Shown one piece after another: positions 25,301 to 35,489 of a stretch of 64,000 nt of DNA (position 1 is its first letter; each line of letters begins with the position of its first letter). The DNA is taken from contig CM043865.1 in NCBI GenBank assembly GCA_023846275.1, positions 8,544,068-8,608,067 of the forward strand. Direction: 5' to 3'. Source of the stretch: Vanilla planifolia (lineage: Eukaryota; Streptophyta; Magnoliopsida; Asparagales; Orchidaceae). The translations under genes and the position numbers were made by a program. The notes beneath the pieces were generated by a model. It was not told the DNA's origin, did no database searches, and worked only from the letters and a program-made list of their open reading frames with translations.

Positions 25301-26841
25301 CTCTCATTTTACCTCACTAAACCTAAGTCTCTTATTTTATAGATTTTAATATTTTATTATAAAAATAAAAAAAATTTAATAAAAATCTTCTCCTTGTGTT
25401 ATTTGAGTTAATATTTCTCTTAGTATTAGTTAAAATTATTACTCAAATATCTCTGTTAAATTCCTTGAGTCAATTTGATCAAATTCTCTAGATGAATAAT
25501 CTTTGTTTTTTAAGATGCATGATTTGAAAACATTTAAAAAATACATTATTAAACTATTGTAATAATTCTATTATTATCAAACAAATTATATAATAATTAA
25601 AAGTATAATAATGTTAAAATTGTATTCATATTTAGTCAATCATTATAAATATTTTTTTAGGTATTTAATTATGATTACATTGTTTTACACACGTATTTGA
25701 TAAACATCTTTTTTAAAAGTCAATAAAAATAAGCTTTATATATCAGCTATGCAATTTAGAACAGATTGGTACTTTGAATTCTATGCTGCGAAGCTTTGTC
25801 GAAATCAATTGGTCCAACATGAGTGAATGGATAACTTTGAATGTTGAGGGGCTTTTCTTTTTTTTCTTTTTTTTTTTTTTTTTTTTTTGGTTTGACTTAT
25901 TCCTCAAACAACACCACTTGGTTCATGTTTTTCTCAATTTGTGCTTATTTTATATGATCGTCTCAGATTGTCACCGCCCTCAGTGTGGCCGATCGCATCA
26001 AAGACCTGTTTTATGCCGAGCAAGGACATCCATCCAGGTTTGTTCACACATTATATTAATAAAGTTTCACATGCATAATTTTTTTTCAAGTTATTTCACA
26101 CTCTACGCTGATTTAGGGCTCATTTGAACGTGTGGATTGTGGCTCCGCCCACCACAGGTTCAATCGAGCAGGTGTTGGCTCAACAGCCAAATGTTCATGA
26201 CATGCCCCAATGGGGCTCGCCATCACATTTATTTTTTCTATTTCTAGAAAAAATACTGCTCTTTTTGTTCTCTATATTTTATTTTATTTTATTTTTGTAA
26301 AGAATTCAAAGTTATTCTAAGTTATTTCTTTTAACCAAACTATCAAAAAAAGTTATTTCAACTTGTTAAAAACTAGTTTTTAATAAGTTTTTCTAAAACT
26401 TCAAACATTTTTATTGATATATATATATATTTTTTTTTTGTGATCAGGGGAGATGACCATGACATAAGAGAGTTGTTTAATGCCATTGGGAAGATTAAAG
26501 TAGAATTCGACTCCATCGAGAGACCTGCATTAGAGATTGAGGCCGAGAAAGAAAAGATGGCTCGAGAGGAGAAACCACAAAGCGATGTTTCTCATGTTGT
26601 TGAGCCCATTCCTTCACCAAGTTCCAAATTGGCAAACGAACCTCAGAAATCAACCAAGTTGGTGTCGAAAGACTCTCCAAGAGTGAAGCCAATTTCTAAA
26701 CATGATCAAGATTCAGAAGATTCAGAACTGGCCAAATTTGAGAAGGAATTCGGAAACGTAGGAGACTTTTCAAATGAAGAGATTGGAGGTTGGGAGTTTG
26801 ATGAACTTGAAGAAGAACTTAGGTCTGAAGCAAATGTATAG
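7383..26841 (+). CDS. Coiled-coil protein with acidic C-terminal tail (5'-partial gene, seven exons seen)
   Basis: Seven exons were joined by phase: 7383-7490, 7577-7707, 9488-9554, 9644-9711, 9795-9888, 25967-26037 and 26448-26841 (stop TAG). Each is flanked by AG/GT and the frame stays open for 310 residues. Upstream coding exons must exist but I could not find them; 7383 is an internal acceptor (TTTAG). The visible protein begins with charged heptad-like helix (NLRLNKTREERDQFDEASDQ). A Trp-rich segment follows (RTWINFLEDTWILQSSY), then DELGRSIDRFRTFVHNL, a VTALSVADRIKDLFYAEQG motif, and DDHDIRELFNAIGKIKVEF. The tail is rich in Glu, Asp, Ser and Lys and ends near GGWEFDELEEELRSE. The pattern suggests a cytoplasmic scaffold or filament-like protein; no enzyme motif is visible. 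It recalls an uncharacterised plant coiled-coil family annotated as myosin- or neurofilament-like, from memory only. No function is claimed. Confidence 0.82.
11043..12367 (+). repeat. Left LTR of the gypsy element
   Basis: The right edge is set by the primer-binding site that follows. The left edge is an estimate: the TGTTCTTGCCC string here aligns with TGTTCTCACCC at 45476 in a second copy. The final 200 bases match 15770-15985 (shared ATTATATCCAAATTTTTATA and CATTTTCTTGTCATTCCACT-like strings). The central part (11.35-12.1 kb) is GC-rich, with many TGCATGCA and GTGCA words that generate spurious open frames on both strands. Confidence 0.65.
12368..12378 (+). other. Primer-binding site (initiator tRNA-Met type)
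   Basis: TGGTATCAGAG is the usual complement of the plant initiator tRNA-Met 3' end and lies directly after the left LTR. It orients the element on the plus strand. Confidence 0.75.
14501..14790 (+). pseudogene. Gypsy retropepsin fragment
   Basis: One frame reads TIIDTRSERNIIFSNLV, then NPKPYSLGWIHKDW, then an IPLDIC-like segment. This follows the order of plant Ty3/gypsy aspartic proteases: active-site DTG/DSG-S region, PYxLGWI, then PLDxC. The catalytic triplet reads D-T-R and three in-frame stops interrupt the second half, so it is inactive. The gag upstream is not readable. Confidence 0.7.
15295..15586 (+). repeat. 146-bp tandem duplication inside the right LTR
   Basis: Two head-to-tail units, 15295-15440 and 15441-15586, differ at about six positions. 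All of these fall in the first half of the unit, and the last 80 or so bases are identical. Five of the six are C/T transitions. A third unit seems to start (CCAAATGTG) but breaks off at once. Most of the 151-codon minus-strand open frame at 14974-15429 runs through this LTR portion and its first repeat unit, and should not be called a gene. Confidence 0.9.
16000..17589. other. AT-rich intronic stretch, nothing recognised
   Basis: Lies between the gypsy remnant and the minisatellite-bearing LTR repeat. Only short random open frames on both strands; no transposon domain, RNA gene or exon of the host gene was recognised. Confidence 0.5.
17590..18560. repeat. LTR-type repeat, copy A
   Basis: Contains a GGTCAATTCAAACTCAGATTTACATTCACC segment-type match (positions 17684-17713) to the conserved 'gg-ttcaa-c-aacctacgtccac' block also seen at about 18781-18815, 28180-28210 and 33121-33155. 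This block is common in plant copia LTRs. The copy is diverged, carries the 24-bp minisatellite, and its edges are uncertain. Confidence 0.4.
17745..17912. repeat. 24-bp minisatellite, about seven units
   Basis: Units of exactly 24 bp follow the consensus CATTGACTTAATAAAA then a variable CCTATAA-like end, starting at 17745, 17769, 17793, 17817, 17841, 17865 and 17889; the last is diverged. Because 24 is a multiple of three, the minus strand shows an 8-residue repeat (LLSQCYR-like) that looks like a protein repeat but has no gene context. Confidence 0.9.
18580..20160. repeat. LTR-type repeat, copy B
   Basis: Begins at an AAAAAGGTGAATTATGGG string equivalent to the LTR/internal junction at about 32985. 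It includes the conserved GGTGGTTTTATTCAAAC block at 18780, internal GATC-rich words, a 'cccacattg-taaacag' segment at 19840 and a more GC-rich end (19.8-20.15 kb). It runs into the left terminal repeat of the copia element and may be the rest of that LTR. Confidence 0.45.
20160..20600 (-). repeat. Copia terminal repeat, left copy (3' LTR part)
   Basis: Alignable with 24065-24500 over about 430 bases at roughly 80 per cent or less by eye, with small indels. The divergence implies an old insertion. Confidence 0.75.
20919..21104 (-). pseudogene. Copia RNase H C-terminal fragment
   Basis: The minus strand reads IGIDNTNVLALAKNKIHHSK, then TKYIDVRYYFIR, one stop, then GLIEFTYIPTRQELIDIFTK. This is the characteristic end of Copia RNase H (DN..AI.L..NP..H.RTKHI..R.HF..E.V..G.I.......Q.ADI.TK). 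The single internal stop shows it is dead. Confidence 0.9.
22030..22140 (-). pseudogene. Copia integrase fragment
   Basis: On the minus strand a frame with stops reads APQ-NGIIKRRIEH, then further residues ending in WSNTTY. It matches the conserved T/APQQNGV.ER.NR.L motif of the Copia integrase core and the residues that follow it. The surrounding polymerase sequence is too decayed to delimit. Confidence 0.75.
23530..23830 (-). pseudogene. Copia gag zinc-knuckle and linker fragment
   Basis: Minus-strand frames give a degenerate CCHC-like patch (CYEYDQTCHVRLEY), then a Lys-rich KKKRMKKKKAIQANWSAS segment, then LYFMAKDDESNTSS. This is the usual order in Copia gag: zinc knuckle, KKKKA..A.W...D, then CFMA..DEV. 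Zinc ligands are partly lost. Confidence 0.75.
24065..24500 (-). repeat. Copia terminal repeat, right copy (5' LTR part)
   Basis: Direct-repeat partner of 20160-20600. The internal region on its left starts with gag-like sequence on the minus strand, so this is the upstream LTR of that element. Confidence 0.75.
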
Positions 26842-28014
26842 ACCAGGACCAAGATGCCATGTGTGATAAGGGTGCTGTGCAGTTGAATTTGTACATTTTT
26901 ACCCCCATAGCCTTAAAATGTATCTTATATTATTCAGCAAAGCAATACTTCAAATTTCTGCTTCATGTATGTTTTACTGTGATACAAGATTCATATTTCA
27001 TAGCAACATTTTTCCATCAGAGTGCCAGAATGTAACCAATACTACAATTCATTGTGTTGTTCGTTCTTTGATTTATACTGAGATGGAAGTTTATGTTCAT
27101 TACAAACATAAAACGTAACAGATAGTCGTCATATGGGACATGAGCAGTAAATTATTTTCGTTTATACCGTATTAACAAACATAACTTAAGCTCAAGTTTT
27201 ATAACTTGACCAATTCTTTAATTTCTTTTAATTAGTTATACATTGTTTTAATAGGAGGGTTGTCATTAGATTGGTTTGGATTGTTCCAGGCCAAAGCTCA
27301 ATGCTGAAGGAACCCAACAGCGCATCATTCTAAGATGGGGCTTTCCCCAACAATAAATCAATTTAGAAATGAAGTCTATAAAACTTCAATGATAATGCAA
27401 TGGCAACCGTTGATGTTGTCTTGTTCTTGTTGACTATTCATCAAGTTAAAGAAAGCCGAGAGAAGTGCCTCATTCATAAGTCAACTATCCAAGTAAAGAG
27501 TTGCTTATCGTTGAAAAACTTTTGTTGTTTCATATCCTAACTCTTATTGTTGATAATAAAACTTTGTTTATTATTGCAATGGAGCATTTTCAAGTTTAAT
27601 GATATTCTATTATGTAAAGTTGCATTTTATTGAGTATTACAAGTTAATTGGTTGATCAAAAGTAAAAATAAAAAGGACTTAAAGGATAATAAAACCCAAT
27701 CAATTTGGAAAAGAAAATTACTTGAATTATTCGATGACTCGAGAATGGTTTTAAATGTTGCTATCATAGCTCAAAATAATCTTGAGGGATGGATCAAAGA
27801 AAATGATGTCCCTTGACTTTGGAACTTGATCTTTTGTGAAAAAAACTCACTTAAGTATTGACTTGAAACAAATGCGAAAGAAAAGAATAATAAATAATTG
27901 ACAAATATTTCAAAATGGATGGTTGCTATGGAGCTTTTTATCTAATGATAAAGTGTAAATGTTTATATTTCATCAAAACAATATATCTTGCTAATCACTA
28001 TTGTTGTAAAATAT
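26842..28014. other. 3' flank of the coiled-coil gene and AT-rich spacer
   Basis: The first few hundred bases after the TAG at 26841 are presumably 3' untranslated sequence, with many T-rich and AATAAT-like words but no single clear poly(A) signal. The rest has no recognisable gene or domain. Confidence 0.5.
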
Positions 28015-29385
28015 GTGAGGCAAAACAATTAAGAGAGGAGAGATGAATTGTATATTTAACAAAATGTTTTGATTTAAAAAAGTAGAAGAAAATTTTTTTT
28101 GCTTAAAATATTATTTTTAAAAAAATTATTAACGAAATAAGATTACTCAATAATAAACAAAATACACAAAAAGATTTTTAGGTGATTCAATCAAAACTTA
28201 TGCCTACACTACCTTCAATCCATGATCAGGGTTCCACTAACTATTCCATTTTATCGAAATCGGTAAGAGTAAACCAAATGCACACCGATGCTTGAATGAG
28301 AACAAAATCAGAGAAATTCAATCTATACAAAAAAAATTCAAAACTTTACAATTTTCATTTACAAAAATTACATACATTTAATTCTTTAAACAAGAATAAC
28401 ACTACTAATGAATGAAGTAAATATTATCAGGGAATGCAGAAATGATTATAAATGAAAGTAGGAGAAATAAAGTCTGACAAAAATCCACAACTCTCTTAAT
28501 TATACAAAAATTCATTACTCAGTTTGAACTTCACTTGAACTCATGTAAAAATTTTCAAGTATAATTAAATAGTTTAAATGTTTGGTAAATGAATCCTATT
28601 TATAATTGATATAAAAAATCAAAAATAAATCCCCAATTACTAGAGTCTACTTTTCAAAAAGCTAGTTATTACTGATGGAGAAGATGGTATGACTATCATC
28701 TAATTAAGTGAATGGAGCAATAAATTTCGAATTAGAATAAATGATGAAGGGTTTAGATGTAATCACAACGATATTTGATCTGGAACATTAGATTTGAAAA
28801 TTGAATGGACAGTAATGATGATCATGCACTGTCCACACAGGTGGAGAGATTCTCAATTGTTTGATCAATTATTCCAAATGAATGGCTAAAGAAAGTTAGC
28901 TGTTCACAAATGCAAGAGCGATTTGGACAGTTTGATCGCGAAATACAAGATTGGTCAGTGCAAAAATCTCAAGTTTGGTTTTTGTTTAGTCCCATATTGA
29001 GAAACAATTGAAGTGTTTCTTGCTTATAATACATTCACTACAAATTATAATAGTTTAATAAGGTTAGCTACCTACTGATGTTCTCGTAAAGTCATGACCC
29101 AGGTCATTAGCATGCTTTTATAGATCTGACATAACTTGAATTACCTAAACTAATTAATGAGTCAACCCCAACTCGATACAATTAAGCTAATTCATAAGTA
29201 ATATCATAAACCAATTAATCCAGATACTACAATAGTAACTTGATCGATACTTATTCTTGACCTGTCTCGAATTCAGTCGAGTTCTTGGTCTGTAGGTCCC
29301 TAAGGCCTGTGTACTACGGGCCACTTGACCCAGCCCTTTGAGCTTAGCAATTTGGGGTGTGATGGTGCTTAAGCAAAAAAAATTG
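28015..29385. repeat. LTR-type repeat, copy C
   Basis: Starts with a GAGAGGAGAGATGAATTG junction-like string. The conserved GGTGATTCAATCAAAACTTATGCC-type block lies at about 28179-28202, a 'tcccatattgagaaacaat' segment at 29001, and a GC-richer end (29.25-29.36 kb) resembling 20.10-20.16 kb. No internal gag or pol lies beside it, so it may be a solo LTR. Confidence 0.5.
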
Positions 29386-31540
29386 CTTTTTTTTCATTTT
29401 TATATACAAAAAAATATTTGAATATTTATATGATTTTCAAAAAATTTAAATGTCTTCAAATAAAATATAACTTGAACCAAATTCATATACATAAAAGATG
29501 ATAACCCTATATGTCACAATTGAAAAAAAAATAAATATTTAATATGTTAATCATAAAGATTTAGAAGTGAAGCTTTTTGTAGATTACCCTCTTCACAAAG
29601 ACTATTATTCTTGACTCCAAAGTTAGCAAGTTAATTCAGCAAATTATATTCACTATTTATGTTATAATTATTATTCTAAAAAAATCCAAACAGCTAGAAT
29701 ACTTTTTTAGATTTAACTAAAACAATACTAAGCTCAATAAGATATTAATAAATACTTAGTCTTCATTTTGTGATTATCTTATCAAAGGGTATAACAATTA
29801 GGCCCCATCAAATCACTTAAACAAGTAGATCTTAAGAATATGGAATAACAAATGAAATCTCTTTTTAATATGCCCATATTCTTTTCTTAACTCTTTAACA
29901 ATGAATACTAATTTCTTCATATGTCTCATTAAATCAATGTGTAAATTTGGTGTTTTTTTTTATTGGATTAGTTTTTTGTATCTTCTAAGTTCAACATTTT
30001 CCTTTCATGTAGATCACATGTATTAATTAGTTGGCTTACCTTTCCCTCGAAGGCGAGAAACTTGTCAATCACAATTACCCTAAAAATATTATAAAAAGAA
30101 AAAATTTACAAACTATAGTAATTGCTAAGCATTGGGCTTCCTTCCAAATTAATTCTCACACAACTAATCTACAAACTCCAAAATTGGTGGTTGTTTTCTT
30201 TTCCATTGGCATTTAATTTAGTATAATGTAAACATTTTTGGCTTACAAATGGCTTATCAACTCATAGAAAGAAAGATCTTAACCCTAAAATATGTTCATA
30301 TATGCTTTAGATTTTTCATATAGTTTTTGAAATTAGAAGGGAGTTATGAAGAAGGAGATTTAAAAAAAAAAAGAATTTTGTGAAAGAGAATGTGAAGTTT
30401 TTTAGAGTTTAGAATACATTTTTTTTGGAAAAAAAAAATTTAAACATAATTCTCAAATAGGCCCGCCATTGATAATTGTTTATCTTATTATTTTTAGTTA
30501 TTAATAAAATAATTTTCAAATCATTAGGAATCTTTAAAAAGGGAAAATTTACTAAATAATAAAATAATTTTAATTTTATTAATGAAAATGATATTTTTTG
30601 CCCGTCACTTTCTCAATTATTCAATTATCCACTATTTTATTGAATGGGTGATTTTTGATATTTTAAACTCTAGTTATAATGATCATGCTCTTTCAACTAA
30701 TTCTTTGTCTTTTCTTATCCAACTCTAACTTTGTTATAGTAACAATGATAATTCTAATGAAACTAGTCAAACTTTAGTACAATTATCAAGACATTAGTGT
30801 TGTAATCATTAAAATCATGGCCTAACAATGGTATGATATTTTAAATGCTTAAGATGGTCCTTTTACAAAACTTGGCATTGATTTCAAAAGATTTAAATTT
30901 ATAGTTCAAATAAAAACCATTGTAATTATAGCATTTTAAATGATTTTTTTGATAAATTAAATTTTTCTTCATATAGCTAATGATCTCAACAAAGTTAAGC
31001 AATATTACTAATGGTTCTAGAGTTTAAGATGATATTTAATATACATAAAAAAAGACATATGTTACATGTCTAAAACATTAGAGAACCCAAATACATTCAA
31101 CCATAGTTTACCATTAGAATATTACCATAGTTCATGTAATAAATAATCATATGCCTAGCTAAGTACCATAAAATAATAAAAATAAAAATAGTTAAAAGTA
31201 GCCAAGGCATAATGGTATGAATTCCAATTGTTGTTAGAAATATGTTACACAAATCGATTAAACTGTCCAAAGGTACGATGTGATTTTCTAAGCTTGGTTT
31301 CAAGCTATTTTTTTGAAGTTTTATTAATCCTGTTATTGTTAGAAATAATTTTTGTTAATTATTATGATTATAAATATGTGAAATGTAGTATTTAGATAAG
31401 ATATTTCGTAGAATTTTTTTAGAAAAATAGAGTGTATGTTGAGGTTGTGCTTTTAATTAATTAGTAATTGTGTTATCTGTTTCTAATTTTTTTTGGGATT
31501 TAATATGTCAATACTTCATTTCTCGGACCATAAGCAATGA
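29386..31540. other. AT-rich stretch, nothing recognised
   Basis: Short open frames only (for example 61 codons at 30031 and 68 codons on the minus strand at 31097), without composition bias or known motifs. Possibly further retroelement debris. Confidence 0.5.
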
Positions 31541-31544
31541 TTAT

Positions 31545-31740
31545 CCAATTTGGGCGGCGTTCATGCCCGCCCGGATTTTTTCACTCCTCTGCTTCCGCTC
31601 AGTACTCTCGTTATGTCTATAGAGCTGCTTGATCTCCGTTTCCTTCGTCTTCGCTGTCAACTGAAGATGCTCTACTTAGCCTCTCCTTCTTTGCCTCCGG
31701 AGGAGGGTGGAGGATCCAATAAGGTCCAATTCCTGGATTA
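31545..31740 (+). other. GC-rich exon-like island (possible first exon or gene fragment)
   Basis: About 190 bases that are clearly GC-richer than the surrounding 2 kb on either side. From the ATG at 31614 a frame reads MSIELLDLRFLRLRCQLKML, then YLASPSLPPEEGGGSNK, and reaches a possible donor AATAAG|GTCC near 31722. No continuing exon with matching phase was found downstream before copia gag sequence begins near 32.24 kb. It may be the orphan first exon of a disrupted gene or a captured fragment. The product is unknown. Confidence 0.3.
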
Positions 31741-32239
31741 CGCTTTTCTTTTTTCTTTTTAGTTGGATCTGAGATTATAGTTGTTCAAAATGGCTTGTGT
31801 GAGCTCGGGTAAACATTCGCTTGCTTTATTGGGGATAATCTACGGTTGTGAACTGTCACAAGTAGATCTAATTTTTCTTTGAGGAAAAAAATTGATATTC
31901 TTTTTGCTACTTGCTGTTGCAGGGCACCCCGCTTTCCCATTAATTTTTTCTCGGCGTTAGGTTCATTGGAAATTGTTTTTTTTTTTTTTTTTACTTATCT
32001 AGTTTGAATAAGTAGCTGAAATAATTGTGTTTGAATCTTGTTTTTCCAGTATACTGTAGTTCAGATCTTGCTCTTGTTTCTAATATTGAATCATGTTTTC
32101 TCGTATTCATTGGAAATGATATATTGCTATGATTATTTGTATAGTTATTCTTGTTATGATCAGTAGATTCCTCTTTTGAAATGCCTTCTTTCATCTTAAT
32201 GTTATTGGTTGTTCACTCTTCTTTGTTTTATTCTTCTCA

Positions 32240-32890
32240 ATTAATTCTTCTTTTTTCTCATCTCTATTTCTAGCTTATTTGTCATAAGCTCGCCCATCAA
32301 CTCATTTATTGTCATCATATAAAATTTTTTGGCTATCATCATGATCGTGGTCAATGGATCATACTTTTTCAATAAGATTCGTAGTATCTTCTTTACCAGT
32401 TCATTTAAAAAAAATGGCTTTCCCAAGTTAGCAAGTATATTAGTAATATTGGTAGATCAAATAAACATGTTTTTGATGGACTTATTTGAAACATCTTAAA
32501 TAACCTATAATCATGTGTCATCATGTTTATTTTATTTTCTTTAACTATAAAAATGCCTTCATATGTTACTTCTAATTTATGTCAAATATTGTAAGTAGTT
32601 TCTAAATTCATGATTTTATTAAATTCTGTATCATTCAAAGTACAATATAAAATATTTATGATCCTATCATTTAATTGTACTTCATGTTTTTCACTATCAT
32701 TCAATTTCATAAAAAAGTTTAGGTACAAAAGTACTTTGTGCATTTTTTTTGTAAGAAAATCAAAAAAGACTTACATCAATTCTCATATTTTTTTATCAAT
32801 AGATTTTAAATAACTTGCCATCTTAGTCTTTCAATAAATCTAATAATCGCCACAAAAGAGTGGTGGCCTATTGGAAGATGCATCTTCACC
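32240..32890 (-). pseudogene. Copia gag (UBN2-type) pseudogene
   Basis: Minus-strand frames give RIINILYCTLNDTEFNKIM, then HKLEVTYEG, then VKENKINMMTHDYRLFKM, then after a frameshift LVKKILRILLKKYDPL and INELMGELMTNKLEIE. This follows the Copia gag/UBN2 order, with its VTYEG, MM.HDY.LF, V.KILR.LP and ELIG.L..HE motifs. An in-frame stop precedes HKLEV and the frame changes near 32430. There is no zinc knuckle in what remains. Confidence 0.88.
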
Positions 32891-32960
32891 ACATCTAGCT
32901 ATAGTATCAATTTGAGCAATAGATCTCCCAAAGAATTTCTTCTCACTAAAGAGACTTTGT

Positions 32961-32970
32961 TCTAATACCA
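32961..32970 (-). other. Primer-binding site of the copia fragment
   Basis: The minus strand reads TGGTATTAGA, one change from the usual TGGTATCAGA initiator-Met site, placed between LTR and gag. Confidence 0.65.
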
Positions 32971-32974
32971 ATTG

Positions 32975-34200
32975 AAATGTCGTTCAATAAGAAGGGGATA
33001 AATTGCTAGAATTAAAATTTAATTTTTTAAAAATATATTAATTTTTATTTTGATAATAAAGTTTTAGAAATTATGAAATAATAAGGTACAAAAAATTAAA
33101 TGTTTATACAATCGATTTTTATGTGGTTCAATTTAAAATCAAGCCTATGTCCCCCTGGTAAAACCCAAGCATAAAAAACAAACTATATAAGTCTTTCGTC
33201 AAAAGATGAGTATGTTAAAGCCTTATAACAAAAAAATAAAATATGGTATAATGGCCTTACAACAAAATAGAATTAGCTAAAATAAGAAAAAAATGATGAC
33301 AAATTTGTACTAATAAAAGCATAATTATTTTAATTTAACAAAATATAATTATTTTAATTTAATCAACTGTAAAATAAAAAAAAGCTTAGTTGATTGGAAT
33401 ATATATTAAGAAATTTAGAGTTCGTTGAAGAAAGTCGCACTGCAAGGAGGTGATGGTTAGCAATGATGGTGAATTGCTTTGAGGTCGTGACTTGAGAATT
33501 CTTTTTTAGAATTTTGTAAACTTTTTCTTAAAAAAATTATTAAAACTTTCTCCTATTTATAGACATACTCTAACGATTAAAAGCACTTACTAAACACCTA
33601 ATTTAGCTGTTACAGTTTTGCTTTCACAAATTTTAATTAAGAAATTAATATTTTAAAAAACATTGCCCAACAACTTGAAATAACTGCTAAAAGAGCCATC
33701 ATGCTAGAGCCGTTAGATCGGACATAGCCACGACCATTCGATTGCGAAAACTTTGCAATTAGACAGACATAATTTATTTTGTGCCTTTGAGAAATATATA
33801 TTTGATCTATGTCATTATATCAGAATCATGATCTGATGATAGGATTTAACTTATCAAGCAGAAGAAATATAGATCGTGCGATCATGAAATTGTGCAATCA
33901 GACGATTGATAAAATTAGTGGGTTGAAAAATTAGATATGAAGGTGATCATTCAATTGCAAAAATGCATAATCAGACAATTCACGTCACTCTTGCAATTCA
34001 GAAGTTCACTGCACAGTAACAGTAATATGTTTTGTCCCGCATTGTGTATTCGAGAAGCTCTTTTCTCCATATAAGCATTCTCGTGTGCTTCTCTGGTTGC
34101 CTGATTTCAGGGTTGGCTGCCCCCTGACTTGTTTTGGATTTAATCACTTGTGGCTTGCCATTTCACCATAATATGATATTGGTTTGGATAATAATTGCCC
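32975..34200 (-). repeat. LTR of the copia fragment (copy D)
   Basis: Shares the GGTTCAATTTAAAATCAAGC-type block (33130) with copies A-C. Contains three related words of about 32 bp near 33736, 33876 and 33949 (CGATTGCGAAAA...GCAATTAGAC pattern) and ends in a GC-richer segment (34.03-34.15 kb) with a TTTTGTCCCGCATTG string. The outer edge is approximate. Confidence 0.6.
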
Positions 34201-35489
34201 CAATCTGATATAATTTCAAAATAAGTTCGCTCAAATGGCTTTGGGAGTGATGCCCCAACTGGCAACCCATTCATTATAGTAACTGGTAAACGACGAGAAG
34301 TTATTAGAAAGGTAATTTTTTTATTTTATTATATTTAAAATTTCTTATTTAAATAGTTATTAAATAATAAGATTTAAAAGATGCTAATCAAATGATTGAA
34401 AAATATGCATTTAAGATATTGAATCAAAGATGGTGATCAAGAATATTAGAAAAAAAAGTTAACTAATATTTTTGTGCCTTAAAAAACTAATTTCAATTAA
34501 GCTTAACATTCTAAAAATAAAATTGAAATACTTAAAAATAATGTCAAAAATATTTCTTGGTAGTTTTCTGCTTCCACCAAGATGATTTTTATAAGATTTT
34601 ATTTTTGCTTTTCTTTTTCTTTAAATTCTCCCATAAATACGAGTGTCAACTATCTAGAATATGAAAATTTATTAAACCAAATTTTTTTAGAAATACTTAA
34701 GATTTGTTATCATCAAATAAAACACTATAATTATGTGTTAATACCATAATAATTTCTTCAAATATACATAGCTATCAAAATTGCTTCTATAGAACTGATG
34801 AAATAATAGAAAAGAATCAAACCTTTTATATCACTGTCTAAGAGATTATGTCAAGTTATATAGAGATTTTTTTAATCTACACATATAGTTTTTTGACTTT
34901 AACAAAAAAAAAACTTCAAATTGCTTCATGTATATCTCTTCTTTCAAGTTTTTATGTAATAAAATATTCTAATCCCAAGGCAAATAGAGAAAAGATGACT
35001 CAAATAATATTTATAACATTCAATATTCCAAATGTGAATTTTGGGCTTTTATAGGAATCATTTCAAAGAAAGGGCTGATATGAGTCAAAAAGGGTTTTTT
35101 TTTTAATTTTTTTTATTCTTGAATTTAAAATGCAAGTCGTTACTCATTTGTGATTGGTGATCTGTATTTTTTGTCGAACATATTTAGAGATGGGTTTTGA
35201 TATTTGAGATTTGTTACTACAACATATGGGTTTTGTGGGCCTTTTGAAATAAGATTTAAAAATTAAAAATTAAAAAAAAAACTATATTTATTATGATTTT
35301 AATGTTTGAATTTTCAAAAGAAAAAAACTATGAAATATGAAGTTAAAACGGTGGTGACCAAAAAAATCATTTATCAACACGAAGAAAAGAAATACAAAAA
35401 AATAATGTATACTTGTTTTTCTGACCAAGTTGTCAATTTGGAATACGCTGTGAATAATGAAGCCTGTGTTCCTTTACTATAAGGTAACA
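34201..35489. other. Spacer and 3' flank of the purine permease gene
   Basis: AT-rich with no gene. The plus-strand TTTATT at 35287-35292 gives AATAAA on the minus strand about 200 bases past the permease stop and could serve as its poly(A) signal. That assignment is inference. Confidence 0.4.

Larger units (their letters stand above)
9889..25966 (+). other. About 16-kb intron filled with transposable elements
   Basis: The donor AAAAAG|GTAATT after 9888 and the acceptor GATCGTCTCAG| before 25967 bound a 16,078-bp intron in the coiled-coil gene. Reading phase is 0 on both sides and the flanking exons continue one protein. The intron holds the gypsy element (about 11.0-16.0 kb), a minisatellite (17.7 kb), LTR-type repeats (17.6-20.6 kb) and a minus-strand copia element (about 20.2-24.5 kb). 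The segment 24.5-25.9 kb is AT-rich with repeated TATAAGTA-like motifs and no coding signal. The polypyrimidine stretch at 25855-25889 lies about 75 bases upstream of the acceptor. Confidence 0.75.
32240..34200 (-). mobile_element. Truncated Ty1/copia element: gag plus 5' LTR
   Basis: On the minus strand an LTR (about 34200 down to 32975) is followed by a primer-binding site (32961-32970) and then a gag reading frame (32890 down to 32240). The pol genes that should follow are absent; at 31.55-31.74 kb there is instead an unrelated GC-rich island. The element is therefore 3'-truncated or interrupted. Confidence 0.75.

Noticed and set aside
25774-26127. 117-codon plus-strand frame
   Set aside because: It reads through the poly(T) tract as poly-Phe; the true coding part is only the 71-bp exon 25967-26037 in the phase set by its neighbours.
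26117-26220. Possible small DNA element in the last intron of the coiled-coil gene
   Set aside because: The ends (GGGCTCATTTG and CATGCCCC) are only weakly inverted and no target duplication is visible.
26495-26692. Minus-strand frame in the last coiled-coil exon
   Set aside because: Antisense of a Glu/Lys-rich coding exon.
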